Positions 1-11,212 of a stretch of DNA of 64,000 bases are shown here, one piece after another. Every line of letters starts with the position of its first letter. Positions within the stretch are counted from its first letter, which is position 1. The notes under the pieces were generated by a model. That model worked only from the letters and a program-made list of their open reading frames with translations. It did no database searches and was not told where the DNA came from. The stretch covers positions 439,144,846 to 439,208,845 of the forward strand of contig NC_133326.1 of assembly GCF_042186555.1 (NCBI RefSeq), given 5' to 3'. This DNA is from Aquarana catesbeiana (taxonomy: Eukaryota; Chordata; Amphibia; Anura; Ranidae). The translations under genes were made by a program, and so were the position numbers.

Positions 1-220
1 GAGTGGAGTCTGAATGCAGAGGTATTCCAAGAGTTAATATAAAGATGTCGAGCTCCTCAAATAGATCTGTTCGCATCCCAGAACAATACAAAGGTGAAGG
101 CCTATTTTTCACTAAACAGGCAGGATCAAGCGAGAGGATTGGATACGCTGGCACAACCTTGGAACTTGTGCTACGCCTTTCCCCCCTTTCAGGTACTCTC
201 TGAACAACTGAGGCCATGGT
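1..220 (+). pseudogene. DIRS-like polyprotein fragment, RNase H to C-terminal region
   Basis: Frame 1 reads EWSLNAEVFQELI, a TAA stop, then a segment with DLFAS and later LCYAFPPFQVL. The same landmarks occur in order in the better-preserved DIRS copies here (GEWSLHP, VDLFASRFN, LIYAFPP at 60.8-61.0 kb). The piece therefore lies downstream of the RNase H domain of a DIRS reverse transcriptase polyprotein. It is truncated by the window edge on the left and ends at the TTAA MITE on the right. The sequence is distant from copies A-D, so it belongs to another DIRS family. It is not functional. Confidence 0.6.
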
Positions 221-239
221 GGAAGTGTCCGGTCTTTAA

Positions 240-1414
240 CCACTTCGCATCCAGGCCATTTCTGACACTTCGCTCCTACGTGTCAAAAATCATAATTTCT
301 TTGCTATAAAATTACATAGAACCCCCAAACATTATATATGTTTTTTTAGCAGAGACCCTAGAGAATACAATGGCGGTCATTGCAACTTTTTATCTTGCAC
401 GGTATTTGCGCAGCAATTTTTCAAACGCGTTTTTAAAAAAAAAACAAAACAGCAAAGTTAGCCAAATTTTTTTGCATTGTGTGAAAGATGAAGTTACGCT
501 GAGTAAATAGATACCTAACATGTCACGCTTCAAAATTGCACACGCTCGTGGAATGGCGCCAAACTTTTGTACTTAAAAATCCCCATAGGCGACGCTTTAA
601 AATTTTTTACTGGTTACATGTTTTGAGTTACAGAGGAGGTCTAGGGCCAAAATTATTGCTCTCGCTCTAACGTTCGCGGCGATACCTCACATGTGTGGTT
701 TGAACACCGTTTTCATATGTGGGCGGGACTTAGGTATGCGTTCGCCTTCTGCGTGCGAGCTCACGGGGACAGGATCGCTTTACATTTTTTGTTAATGTTA
801 ATTTTACTTTAAAAATTTTTATTTTGACACTTTTTAAAAAAATTTTTTTTTTGATCACTTTTATTCCTATTACAAGGAATGTAAACATCCCTTGTATTAG
901 GAATATGACACGATCGGTCCTCTTTACAGTGAGATATGGGGTCAATAAGACCCCACATTTCACCTCTAGGCTGGGAAGCCTAAAATAAAAAAAAAATAAA
1001 TAAAACGATCGCCGCTTCACAGCCGAAGCGGCGCTGTTTTTTTTCAATGCAGAGGCCGGGCGTGACATCATAACATCGCGCCCGGCCTCCGAACGATCAT
1101 AGAGACTCCGGTGACCATCTGGTCCGCCGGAAATCTCTATGGTGAACATCCGGCGCCGGCGGATCCGCTATCCGACTCACCGATCGCTGAGGTGAGTCGG
1201 TAGAAGCACCGGAGGGCGGCGGGAGGGGACGTCCCCTCTCGCCGCCCGTAAGAACGATCAAGTGGTGGAACAGCCGCTATGATCGCTCTTATGGTGTACG
1301 GAATCGCCGGCTGAAAATGCCGGTATCTGAATGATGTCTGTAGCCTCAGGCATCATTCAGATATAAGCCCCGAAAGTCGAGGCCGTCATATGATGGCCTC
1401 CGGATGTCAAGCGG
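240..1414 (+). mobile_element. TTAA-flanked piggyBac-type MITE (long variant), copy a
   Basis: The left edge is TTAA (236-239) followed by CCACTTCGCATCC. The right edge is AAGCGG followed by TTAT, a decayed TTAA. The interior has the hallmarks shared with the copies at 6.9, 35.9, 46.4 and 62.7 kb: the motif CCCCCAAACATTATATAT, the phrase CGATACCTCACATGTGTGG, and a GC-rich second half ending in an inverted pair around ATCATTCAGATA. It has no coding capacity. TTAA target sites and CC(C/A) termini fit piggyBac mobilisation; that assignment is inferred. Confidence 0.75.
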
Positions 1415-1419
1415 TTATA

Positions 1420-2640
1420 GAAAACTGACTGCTATGTTTCCTGGGAAAGTGGGTGGAGCTACGCTCTCTCCAGGTGCTGTCATGAAAGACTCGTAGAAAT
1501 ACAGTTACCGGTAAGTCTAAGGTTTTCTGCAGGCATGTCCAGGCAACCACTGCTTAAGTCTTCATTTACTGTTTAAAGCAGTTTGCTTCTTAGCGGACGC
1601 CTCAGCAGAATCAGTGAAGCTGGCAGCCAGGTCAGCAGCACTGGTGAACGCCGCAAGAAGGGCTGTATGGTTGAAGGCTTGGACGGGTGATGCAGCGTCT
1701 AAGCTTAAGATCAGTGGATTACCTTTTTCAGGATGATCACCTCTTCAGACCTGGTCTTCAGGAGGCACAGGAACGCACCCAAGACAAGAAAAAAGCGTTC
1801 TCAGAAAAGAGAGAAAAAGTAGAGGGTAAACTTTTTTTTTTTTTTTTTTCGAGGCAGCAGGCCCAACAAGAGAGAGAGAGCCGCCCCAAGAAGCACTGGA
1901 CAGGCCACAGAGGAAGGGGAGTAATCCTATTTCAATCCTCCTCAGACCACCACAAAACCCTAGTGACTCCTGCGTCTTGGTGGGAGGAAGACTGGGGGAC
2001 TTCCTTCCATTGACCGTGGCAACTTCAAGCCTGTTTATATTAGAGATGGTAAGAAACGACTACAAGTTGGCATTCAATTTCGTTCCCCCTCCCACTTATC
2101 TCGTTACCCCGAGATCGGGAAAAGGCAGGAGCTCTGAGTTTGGTACCCCAGGCAGAACGCTGCCAGGGAGTTTATTCCCACGTATTTGTGGGCAGAAAGG
2201 CATCAGGCAAGTTCAGGCTAATCCTCAATCTCTGACCTCTAAACAGATTTCTCCGATAGACTCCATCATGTAGCGTTTGTATCTTCACGGTAACAAATCT
2301 CCTGTTTCCAGATTGCTGTATGGCAACGATCGATTTCAGGGACGCAAACTTGCATGTGCCAATATGTCGAGATTTTCAGAAATTTCTCAGGCTAGCGGTC
2401 CGAGTGAATTCAGAAGTGCTTCATTTCCAATGCAGGGCAGTGCCAGCTGGACTAGCTTCCTCTCCAAGGATTTTTCCGAAGTTCCTGGCAGAAGCCTTAG
2501 CCCCGCTGCGCGTCAGGGCCATTACAGTGATCCCCTACTTGGACGATCTCCTGTTTGTCGCTCAGTTCTATCAGCAGCTGGAGGAGAACTTGCAGGAAGC
2601 GCAAGATTGTATATATTGGCGATTACATATGTTTTTCTGT
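1420..2640 (+). pseudogene. Decayed DIRS-like gag and reverse transcriptase fragment
   Basis: From about 1590 the sequence reads in broken frames as a gag C-terminal region (AARSAALVNAARRAVWLKAW, then DAASKLKISGLPF). This is comparable to the gag end WLKNWSAETPCKRLLAAFPF of DIRS copy D. From about 2320 a reverse transcriptase core follows: IDFRDANLHVPI, a segment ending ASSPRIF, and the catalytic box YLDDLL near 2540. Several frameshifts and a T-run interrupt it. The divergent gag indicates a third DIRS-like family. No terminal repeats were recognised. Confidence 0.6.
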
Positions 2641-3654
2641 ACAGTACAGAAAAACATAATGACCTCTAGTGTCTGTTTGTACCTGCCTGCAGGTAAAATC
2701 TACATCATTTGCAATCAATATAGATACAGCTCTAGCGTATGTAGAATGATATTGCGTGCTAAATTGTGCACGTTCCAAACTTAGTGGACAAATTTAAATG
2801 GGTTTCCTGCAGGCAGATAATGGATGGTGAGAACTGCTACAATGTGGTAAACGTAGCTTGTCTCTTTACTGGATCGCTAATGCCCCTAACATTCCAAGAT
2901 CCCAAAACTTACATTAAAACATGCATAGTGTAATTTTATCAGTTTTTAGATCCAAGGTTTCCATATTTTTCATATTTGTAGTTGAATATTGAAATCCCCA
3001 CCCTCCCTGTGCTGAAAATTGAAAATCCTTATGACAGGGGAGCTAGCATAAAAAATGTCATGTGTAGATAGTGGCCATACCAAGAATACCATCGGGCAGA
3101 AGTCTCTTGATGTCCTCACATAAAAAAAAAAAAAGAATCCGCATTAATTTTAAATATTTTTAAATATCTGGTGCACATAATGAGTCTGTAAAAAGAAAGA
3201 AAAATTGAAAAAAAAATACAAAAACATTTGCAAAGCTCACATAAAACCATGAAAGAAAAAAAACTACTAATGGGGGGGGGCGCGACGACGCCTGGTGGAT
3301 AAAAACAGTTATAGTCACAGAAAAAACAAGAATAATTTGTAATCTAACCATAACCGAAAAGAACCCCTGGAAAAGAAAAAAAAACAACCAAAAAAAAGCA
3401 AAACAAACATTCCCCGCAGGGAGATGGAGAGAATCCATTCTACAACTAAGGCATCCTGCACATTGTAAGTGTTTGCATGCATTTATGCGTGTGTGTTTGT
3501 GCATTTAAAACTTATTCTCACGTTGTCGTTCTGCACAAAATGTAAATGGGCGTTTGCGCGCATGAGGTGTAAATTACTAACCAAGAAAACAGATTTTTCT
3601 TTTTTTACTGAAGAATGCACGGCGCTGTTTACGTGCCTGTAACCATAGGCACAT
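2641..3654. other. No gene recognised; AT-rich repeat-derived spacer
   Basis: This stretch holds short A-runs and T-runs and a G-run near 3272, but no ORF with family features. Open frames here are low-complexity and judged to be chance. Confidence 0.5.
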
Positions 3655-4709
3655 TCCAATTAACCACTTAAAGGATTCACCTTTTTGTACACTTTTTTTT
3701 TTTTTTTTTCCCTAAATTCCAGCTTCCCTATGCACTAATGTAGCATTCATGTACTTTTTTAGCAAAAATATCAAAGCTTTTCATTAAATCTACAATCACT
3801 TACTTTTCTTGTCCTAATCCACGTTTCCATTAGTAATGTCTTTCTTCCTGGACAGACTTTAGGTTATGACACAGAAGGAGTTGACCAGCTGACCTCATTA
3901 GCACACAACCTGCATTATCCACCCACCTATTCCCAGGTGCATGTTTTTTAAATTAAATGCAATCAATCAGTGATCACCCTTCTCACTAAATACACAATCA
4001 GTTTGCATAGTGTATGGCCACCTTTATACAAGTACATAGGAGGGAGTGGACAAACGCCCAGCCGTCAAGCCCCGTTCAGAACTCTGCATAGCGGGAACTC
4101 ACATTCCCACCTACGTTTTATTTCTTTAGCGAGGGGGAGGCGTTTTGGAGCATTTTCACTCATCACACATAGGTCAGCCCATCCACCTGAATGGGCTGCC
4201 CTGCACACAGCAATCGCCCCAAAGAAGCTTCAGAACTTTTTTTAGAGTGGAGCTTGGTGCGTTTTTTGGTGCAGCGCATTTCTAAATTGCAAGGAAATGC
4301 ACAGATATGGAGCCACATTGTTTGTGTGTTACTGCACCAATTTCACTTTCAGGCCCCATTCACATCTAGTATAGTGGGAGCGCACATTTTGTGGCTTGAT
4401 TTCCTGTAACACGCATAGGGCAGCCTGTTGATTTCAATTGGCTGCACTACATGTGGATAATGGGACATTATGGCATTTTTGGATTGTGTGTTTGTTTTTT
4501 TTTTCATTTTTTGCAGCAGCATTTGCCCCTCATTTTTTCACATGGAAAAATGTGTGTTTTGCTTCTGTGTTTCGTGTGCCGTTAACAATTAATGGCACTG
4601 AAATCACAACTAGTCATTTTAGGTGTATAAACATGGCCATACACTATACAATTTGATTGTACATTGCGTATTTAGTGAGACTGGTGATCACTGATTGCAT
4701 TTCATTTAA

Positions 4710-5561
4710 CCACTTGCCGCCCGCCCACCGTCAAATGACGGCTCGGCAGGTGCTGCTCTTGTTCTGGGTGGACGTCATATGATGGCTTCACAGAACGACC
4801 ACTCTCGCGCGCTGGCAACACGGCGCAACCCCGATCTGTGTAAAGAGCCGCAGCTCTTTAATCATGTGATCGGCTGTGTCCAATCACAGCCGTTCCCATG
4901 TAAACACGGAGATGCCGGTAATCAGCGCTCTTCGTCTCACACTGACAGAGTGTGAGGAGAGCCGATCAGCAGCATCTCCTCACAGGGGACAGCTAGGTAT
5001 GTAATCAGGGCACTGATCATCAGTGCCTTGATTACAATTAAATGCAAACCACTGCCAGCAATCAGTGCTCACAATTGCCACCATTATGTGCCCACAAGCG
5101 CCAGCAATCAGTGGCCACTAGTGATTCCAGTCAGTGCTGGCTATCGGTGCTGCCCATCAATGCTCATCACTGCTTCCAGTCAATGCTACCCATCAGTGCT
5201 GCCTATCTATGCCACCTATTTTTGCCCACCAGTGCTGCCTATCTGTGCCTCCTCATCAGTGCAGCCTCATCAGTGCCCATCAGTGAAGGAGAAAAATTAC
5301 TTATTTACAAAATTTACTGACAGAAACAAACTTTTTTTTTTTTTTTTTTTAATTTTTGGTCTTTTCTTTTTTTCCTTTTAAAGAAAAAACCCAGGAGCAA
5401 TTACCACCCAAAGAAAGCTCTATTTTTGTGTGAAGAAAATAACAATTTCACATGGTTACCGTGTTGCATGACCGCGCAATTGTCATTCAAAGTGTGACAG
5501 CGCTGAAAGCTGAAAAATGGCCTGGGCAGGAAGGGAGTGTAAGTGCCCTGTATTGAGGTGA
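4710..5561 (+). mobile_element. TTAA-flanked MITE (short variant) inside the foldback arm
   Basis: It is bounded by TTAA at 4706-4709 and 5562-5565 and starts CCACTTGCCGCCCGCCC. The interior carries GTAAAGAGCCGCAGCTCTTT, then a degenerate CAGTGC repeat tract. Its 3' part, with GCTGAAAGCTGAAAAATGG and GGGCAGGAAGGG, is shared with copies near 20.2 and 50.0 kb. It is non-coding. The inverted repeat of the foldback provides an internal reference for the empty site, which makes the boundaries unusually secure. Confidence 0.85.
5040..5290 (+). repeat. Degenerate CAGTGC-type minisatellite within the MITE
   Basis: About a dozen imperfect units built on CAGTGCTGCCTATC and CCCATCAGTG lie in tandem. 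Related units recur at 19890-19970 and 49670-49810 in the same relative place of the sister MITEs, so the tract belongs to the family rather than arising here. Confidence 0.7.
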
Positions 5562-5845
5562 TTAAAGACGTGCACCTGGGAGTGGGTGGGTGGATGATTC
5601 AGGGTGTGTGCTAATGAGGTTAGCTGGTTAGCTCCTTCCTGTGTCATGACTTAAAGTCTGATCAGGAAGAAAGACATTACAAATTGAAATGTCTGGAAAA
5701 ATGGATTAGGACAAGAAAAGTAAGTGACTGTAGATTTAATGGAAAGCTTTGATATTTTTGCAAAGAAAGTACATGAATGCTATATTGGTGCATAGGGGAG
5801 CTGGAATTTAGAAAGAAAAAAGTGTACAAAGGTGAACTTGCACTT

Positions 5846-6900
5846 TAAGGACCGAGCCTCTTTTTGACACTTGTTTACAAGTTAATATCTGTTTGTTTTG
5901 CTAGAAAATTACTTGGACCCCCCAAACATTATATATAAGAGAATAGAATAGAGGATAAACTGGCAGTTGTTGCAATACTTTGTCACACCGTATTTGCGCA
6001 GCGGTCTTACAAGCGCAATTTAAAAAAAAAATAAGACATCAGTAACGGTAGCCCAAATTTTTTTTATATAGTGAAAGATAATGTTATGCCAAGTAAATTG
6101 ATACCCAACATGTCATGCTTCAAATGTGGGCCTGCTCGTGGAATGGCAACAAACTGTGACCCTTAAATATCTCCATAAGTGAGGTTTTAAAAATTTCTGC
6201 AGGTTACCAGTTTTGAGTTGGAGATCTAGTGCTAGAATTATTGCTCTCGCTTTATCGATTGCGGCGATACCTCACATGTGTGGTTTGAACACCTTTTTCA
6301 TATGCAGGGCGCAAATGAAAATGAAGAAAGAAAAGAAAATTTATTTTTATTCTTTTTTCAATTTTAAAAACTTTGTGTCAAAAAACGAGATCTGCAAAAT
6401 ACTCAACATGCCTCTCAGCAAATAGCTTGAAGTGTCTTCTTTCCAAAATGGGTAATTTGGGGGGGGGGGGGGTTCTGCTATCTTGACATTTCATGGCCTC
6501 CGAAACTCTGATGGGTAGTGAGGAAGTGAAATCAACATTTTACGCCCTTAGAAAGCCTGAAGGCGGTGCTTGGTTTTCGGGGTCCTGTACACGGCTAGGC
6601 TCACACATGTGGTATCTCCATACTTAAGAGAAGCAGCATAATGTATTTTGGGGTGTAATTTCACATATGCCCATGGGGTGTTTGAGCAATATATTATTTA
6701 GTGACGACTTTTGTGCAAATAAAAATTAAAAAAAAAATTGTCATTTTCCCGCAACTTGTGGCAAAATATAAAATATTCCATGGATTCAACATGCCTATCA
6801 GCAAATAGCTTGGGGTGTCTGCTTTCCAAAAAGGGGTCATTTTGGGGGGGGGTTGAACTGTCCTGGCATTTTATGCACAACATTTAGAAGCTTATGTCAC
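5846..6900 (+). mobile_element. TTAA-type MITE (long variant), copy b, diverged
   Basis: It begins at the end of the foldback arm with TTTAAGGACCGAGCC and carries the family phrases GAAAATTACTTGGACCC, AACATTATATATA and GCGGCGATACCTCACATG. The 3' half differs from the other copies. It contains a duplicated segment (about 6403-6475 and 6785-6855, each with CAGCAAATAGCTTG followed by a G-run). The right terminus was not located precisely. Confidence 0.55.
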
Positions 6901-6919
6901 ACATCACCCACTCTTCTAA

Positions 6920-7970
6920 CCACTTGACAACGCCCTTTCTGACACTTGTATTTTTTTTTTTGCAAGAAAATTATTTTGAACCCCCAAACATTATATATAT
7001 TTTTGTAAAGCAAAGGCCCTACAGATTTAAATGGTGGGTGTTGCAATTTTTTTTTCACACAGTATTTCCACAGCGATTTTTCATACGCAATTTTTTTTTT
7101 GGAAAAAACACACTTTTTTATTTTAATGCACTAAAACACACTATATTGCCCAAATGTTTGATGAAATAAAAAAGATGATCTTATGCCTACATGGTTACCA
7201 AACATGACGTGCTTTAAAATTGCGCACAAATGTGCAGCGGCGACAAACTAAATACATTTTTAAAAGCTTTTACAGGTTACCACTTTAGGTTTTATAGAGG
7301 AGGTCTACTGCTAAAATTACTGCCCTCGATCTGACCTTCGCGGTGATACCTCACATGCATGGTGTAAGTGCTGTTTACATATGACACCAGACCGACACTT
7401 GCGTTCGCCTTTGCGCGTAAGCACGGGGGGGGGACGGGTGCTTTTTTACATTTTTTATTTTTAGTGTTATCTCAGGGAATGTAAATATCCCCTATGATAG
7501 CAATAGGTAGTGACAGGTACTCTCTTTTTTTTTTTTTTAAAATGGGGTCTATTGGGGTAGGGGTCCCTAGATCTCCTCTGCCTCAAAGATCGGTGTGATA
7601 AAATGCCTTCCCAATGGCGCTGTTTATATCCGGCGAAACCTAAGTCATGAAATGCTTGTAGCTTCCGGTTTCTTAGGCCATAGAGATGATTGGAGCCATT
7701 CTGGTCTCTGATCAGCTCTATGGTCAGCTGGCGGAACCATCGGCTGCATTCTCGGGTTCCCCGTTGATACAGGAGAGCCCGAGAAAACCATGCAAGACGG
7801 TGGGGGGACGTTTGTAAAAGCAGTCTAGAGGCTAATTAGCCGCTAGGATTGCTTTTACATAAAAGCCGACCGCTGGCTAAAAAGAATGATACCTAAACCT
7901 GCAGGCATCATTCTGGTATAACCACTCAAAGTCCAGCAACATGCTAGTACGTCGCTGGTCCTTGTTGGGC
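6920..7970 (+). mobile_element. TTAA-type MITE (long variant), copy c
   Basis: The left end CTAACCACTTGACAACGCCC is a slightly mutated TTAA plus terminal repeat. Internal landmarks include CCCCCAAACATTATATAT, GATACCTCACATGCATGG and the closing GCAGGCATCATTCTGGTATA. It abuts the 3' side of the piggyBac transposase region. It may therefore be an independent MITE or the terminus from which these MITEs derive; I cannot separate these options. Confidence 0.6.
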
Positions 7971-8047
7971 ATACATTGTAATGTTCGTTTTTTTTTTTTT
8001 TTTCTTGCAGCATGAGGGCTGAACGAAAAAGAGATTAATCAGTGGGT

Positions 8048-8110
8048 ATGGTATGCCCACCATTAGAATACCGCCCTTCATCCACCCACTTCTAATGATG
8101 GGCATACATG
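8048..8110. repeat. Imperfect hairpin around GGTATGCCC/GGGCATAC
   Basis: The left arm (TATGCCCACCATTAGAA) and right arm (TTCTAATGATGGGCATA) are inverted copies with one mismatch around a 21-base loop. It lies just outside the tandem duplication 3' of the piggyBac transposase. Function is unknown. Confidence 0.6.
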
Positions 8111-8119
8111 CACCATTTT

Positions 8120-8351
8120 TTTTTTTTAAACTGTGGTGTTGAAATCACCTCTTACAGTGCTGGAGTCGCTGATTTACGTATCGTGGGAGCAAATGCTGTT
8201 GCTGTTAAGATAAATAAATCAGTGCTGCAGCTGAATGGTGTACCTGCTAAGCAAATGATGGTTAACAATAAAACAAAGTAACATTACAGTATAACAGTAG
8301 GACATACCATACCTGCAAAGCAAATACAAGAAAACATAGTAAAAATAAAAC
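8120..8351 (+). repeat. Direct repeat unit 1 (about 220 bp)
   Basis: This unit, containing GAAATCACCTCTTACAG and GCAAATGATGGTTAACAAT, is repeated at 8467-8679 with roughly 10-15% visible differences. Both units end in AAAACATAGTAAAAATAAAA. A palindrome separates them. They sit in the 3' non-coding part of the piggyBac region. Confidence 0.8.
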
Positions 8352-8379
8352 ATTTTTTAACGCAATCTGTGCCTAAAAA

Positions 8380-8465
8380 ATATATGCCGAAGCATGGGGG
8401 CAATCCACCCCTAATGTTAGGAGCAAATCGCTCCTCCACCCCTGCCCCATGCTTCGGCATATATG
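8380..8465. repeat. Long hairpin with a GC-rich stem
   Basis: ATATGCCGAAGCATGGGG on the left is matched by CCCCATGCTTCGGCATAT on the right, a near-perfect stem with a loop of about 45 bases. The loop itself contains GGAGCAAATCGCTCC. It separates the two direct repeats and could be a subterminal transposon structure (inference). Confidence 0.8.
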
Positions 8466-8466
8466 C

Positions 8467-8679
8467 TCTTTTTTTAACCGTGGTGGTGAAATCACCTCCG
8501 ACAGCGCTGGAGTCACGGCTTTACCTATCATGGGAGCAAACGCTGTTACTGTCAGAATAAATAAACCCATGCTGCAGCTGAATGGCGTACCTGCTAAGCA
8601 AATGATGGTTAAGAATAAAACAAAGTTACGTTACAGTATAACAGTAAGACATACAATAAAACATAGTAAAAATAAAACA
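8467..8679 (+). repeat. Direct repeat unit 2 (about 220 bp)
   Basis: Second copy of the unit at 8120-8351, with GAAATCACCTCCGACAG and GCAAATGATGGTTAAGAAT. It lacks a short insertion present in unit 1. Confidence 0.8.
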
Positions 8680-11212
8680 GAACAATAGATATAGAACAAT
8701 AGTGAGTGGACAATAGAGAGCGAACATAAGAGGGAGAACAATAGAGAGAAGAAAAATAAAACCAACTATTTTTGGCTTTTTTATTTGATATTTTTTTCGT
8801 GTTGTGTGTTTTTTTTTCTTTTTTTGTCACTTTTTTCACTTTTATAAAACCTGTAAACTGAGCGTTGCAGATTAGGGTCTCTCAAAATGTGATGGCCATC
8901 TCATCTTTCGAGACCCTGTGTTAGTGTGCCTTAGGGTTGTGCAGTGCTGTACCCTACGCTAATACTCCACTAGTGTGTGGTAGCATTTGAAACAGTCACC
9001 GATGCAGAGACCAGGTTGTTCAGGACAGGAGGGACAATAAAAGCGGGTGCCACGCCTAAATCTGCGTTTCCTGCAGACACAACATCTTCTTTGGGGTTTT
9101 CTTTGGGTAGGGTACCAGGGAGGACATACGGAAAATGCCTCTCATGCAGCAGGCTCACTGCATTTGCGTTGGGAAGGTGGGCCATAGCACCGTCTGGAAA
9201 CAGAAGGGCTGTGACGATCTCTTCCTGGAATTTGAGCAAGGATCCAGTTAATCCTGAAGCTTTGTATAGCACAAAAGCGCTCAGCAGAGCCAATTGAAGT
9301 AAGTATACAGACACTTTTTTTGTACCAGCGTCTGGCCTTATGGGCAATTGGGTACAGCGACAACAACTGGTCGTTGAGTTCCACCCCTCCCATATTAAGG
9401 TTGTATTTGTGGACACAGAGGGGTTTCTCCACAACACGAGTCGCCGTAGAAATTTGGACTGTCGTATCTGCGTGAAGGGAGGACAGAACGAAAACATTCC
9501 GCGAATCCCTCTACTTCACTGCTAGCAAATTATTACACTTCAAGCAGGCTCTCCCCTGTCTAAGTCGGGATTCTACAAGCTGTTGGGGGAAGCCCCACCG
9601 ATTAGATTGCACGGTGCCACATGTGCCAATTCCATAATCAAAAAGGTGACTAAAAAGTGGCACGCTCGTGTAATAATTGTCCACGTACAAGTGGTACAAC
9701 TTTCCGAATAATTGTAACACCAAGTCCCACACAATCTTACCAGCGCGCTCCCTATGTAGTCTGAGCAGTTCTCTGGCTCTACGTGACTATCTTTTCCCTC
9801 GTAAACCATAAAACTATATGTATAGCCTGTGGCCCTGTCACAGAGCTTATACATCTTGACCCCATATCTGGCGCGCTTGCTGGGAAGATATTGTTTGATA
9901 GACAGGCGGCCAGAAAACTTAATCAGGGACTCATCAACGCAGACCACTTGATCGGGCGCAAACAAGGCTGCAAACTGTTGGTTGAAGAGGTTTATGAGGG
10001 GCCGAATTTTGTATAGCCGATCAAATCCAGTGTCACCCGAGGATGACAGAGTTCATTGTCATTGAAGTGCATGAACCGCAAGATCTGCTCATATCGTGTC
10101 CTGGTCATGGAGACAGAGAACACGGGCATATGATGAATTGGGTTAGTGGACCAATATGACCGCAACTCACTCTTTTCTTTCTCAAACATCACGGGACACA
10201 GAGCCACAGTAATTACTGATGGGTTATATAGGTATCACTGGTGATTGGACACTGACACACCCTATCAGGAAGTTCAACCCCCTATATAATCCCTCCCCCT
10301 TGCAGGGATACCTCAGTTTTTACGCCAGTGTCTTAGGTGATGGACGTGTAAAGATGTCCTGTGCTGAGCTCCAAAGGGAATATCCTAAGATCCTATACTG
10401 GGGCAAGCCAGGCGAACCGGATCCATTCAAAGTGTCTTTTCATGGCCGAATTGAATGGTACCCGGGCCTCGTGTCCGAAGAAACAAGGTTTTACCCGTAA
10501 TGCTTCTCTTTTTAGAGAGCTGGACCCCGCAGATCAGAAAATGGCTTTAAACTTCCTAATTTCTGGCGAGGTGCTTTACGGTCCCAGAACTGTTGGATCC
10601 CCCTACTGATGGGGGCCCCAGTCTCTGACGGTTTTTTTAAACAGAGCCCACCGTGAGAGGTGAAGATTGGGTCTGTGTAAACAGCACCCTGCGGCTGGAT
10701 AAGGTAAGAGGAGATTCCACTGAATTTTTGAGTTCTAGTGGCTTTTCTCCTTTAAGGTAAATGCATGCTATGCCTATTGTGACCACCGGGGGCTGCCAAG
10801 AGCACAAACCTACACATGCTGACTGACTGTCTCAGGTGTTCAGTGCTGATTATGTCCCAGCATCTCAAAGCAGGCTGCAAGCAGGTAAGGTGGAAAGGGG
10901 GATTTCTCAGGTTTGAATGTTCCCCCCAGGCTAGAGAGGGGCCACAGGGGTATAGAAAGTGGTTATACCACCCGGGCTCTGCGGCCTAATGGCCACCATC
11001 TCTGAAGATAGCCGTTCAGGCAGATCTTGTTACCAGTCTCCCTCCTCCCCCCCCCCCCCCCATCCCCAGCCTTTTCTCCAGAAGCATGACAGGAGAGTCG
11101 GCAGTGCGGGAAGTGCTCGTTTTTTTCAAAACTCGAGGGGGGGGGGGCGGTAGAGGAGGGGGCGGGACGTCTGTCGACCTGGAACAAGAAGGTTCAGGCA
11201 TTAGACTTTCCG

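Larger units (their letters stand above)
3655..5845. repeat. Foldback element with about 370-bp inverted arms, split by a MITE
   Basis: The left arm (3655-4025) is repeated inverted on the right in two pieces. The inner piece, 4622-4705, contains GGTGATCACTGATTGCATTT; the outer piece, 5566-5845, runs from GACGTGCACCTGGG to GTGTACAAAGGTGAAC. Matching inverted phrases include TTCTTGTCCTAATCCA on the left and TGGATTAGGACAAGAA on the right. Removing the TTAA MITE at 4710-5561 restores a continuous right arm, so the MITE landed inside it. The centre (4026-4621) is unique, with no transposase. The element class is unknown. Confidence 0.8.

Noticed and set aside
5040..5290. CRISPR-like tandem repeats
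   Set aside because: Units are degenerate and contiguous without unique spacers, and the genome is eukaryotic; this is a minisatellite in a MITE.
8977..10016. Plus-strand frames over the piggyBac region
   Set aside because: Shadows of the minus-strand transposase, which has the catalytic motifs.
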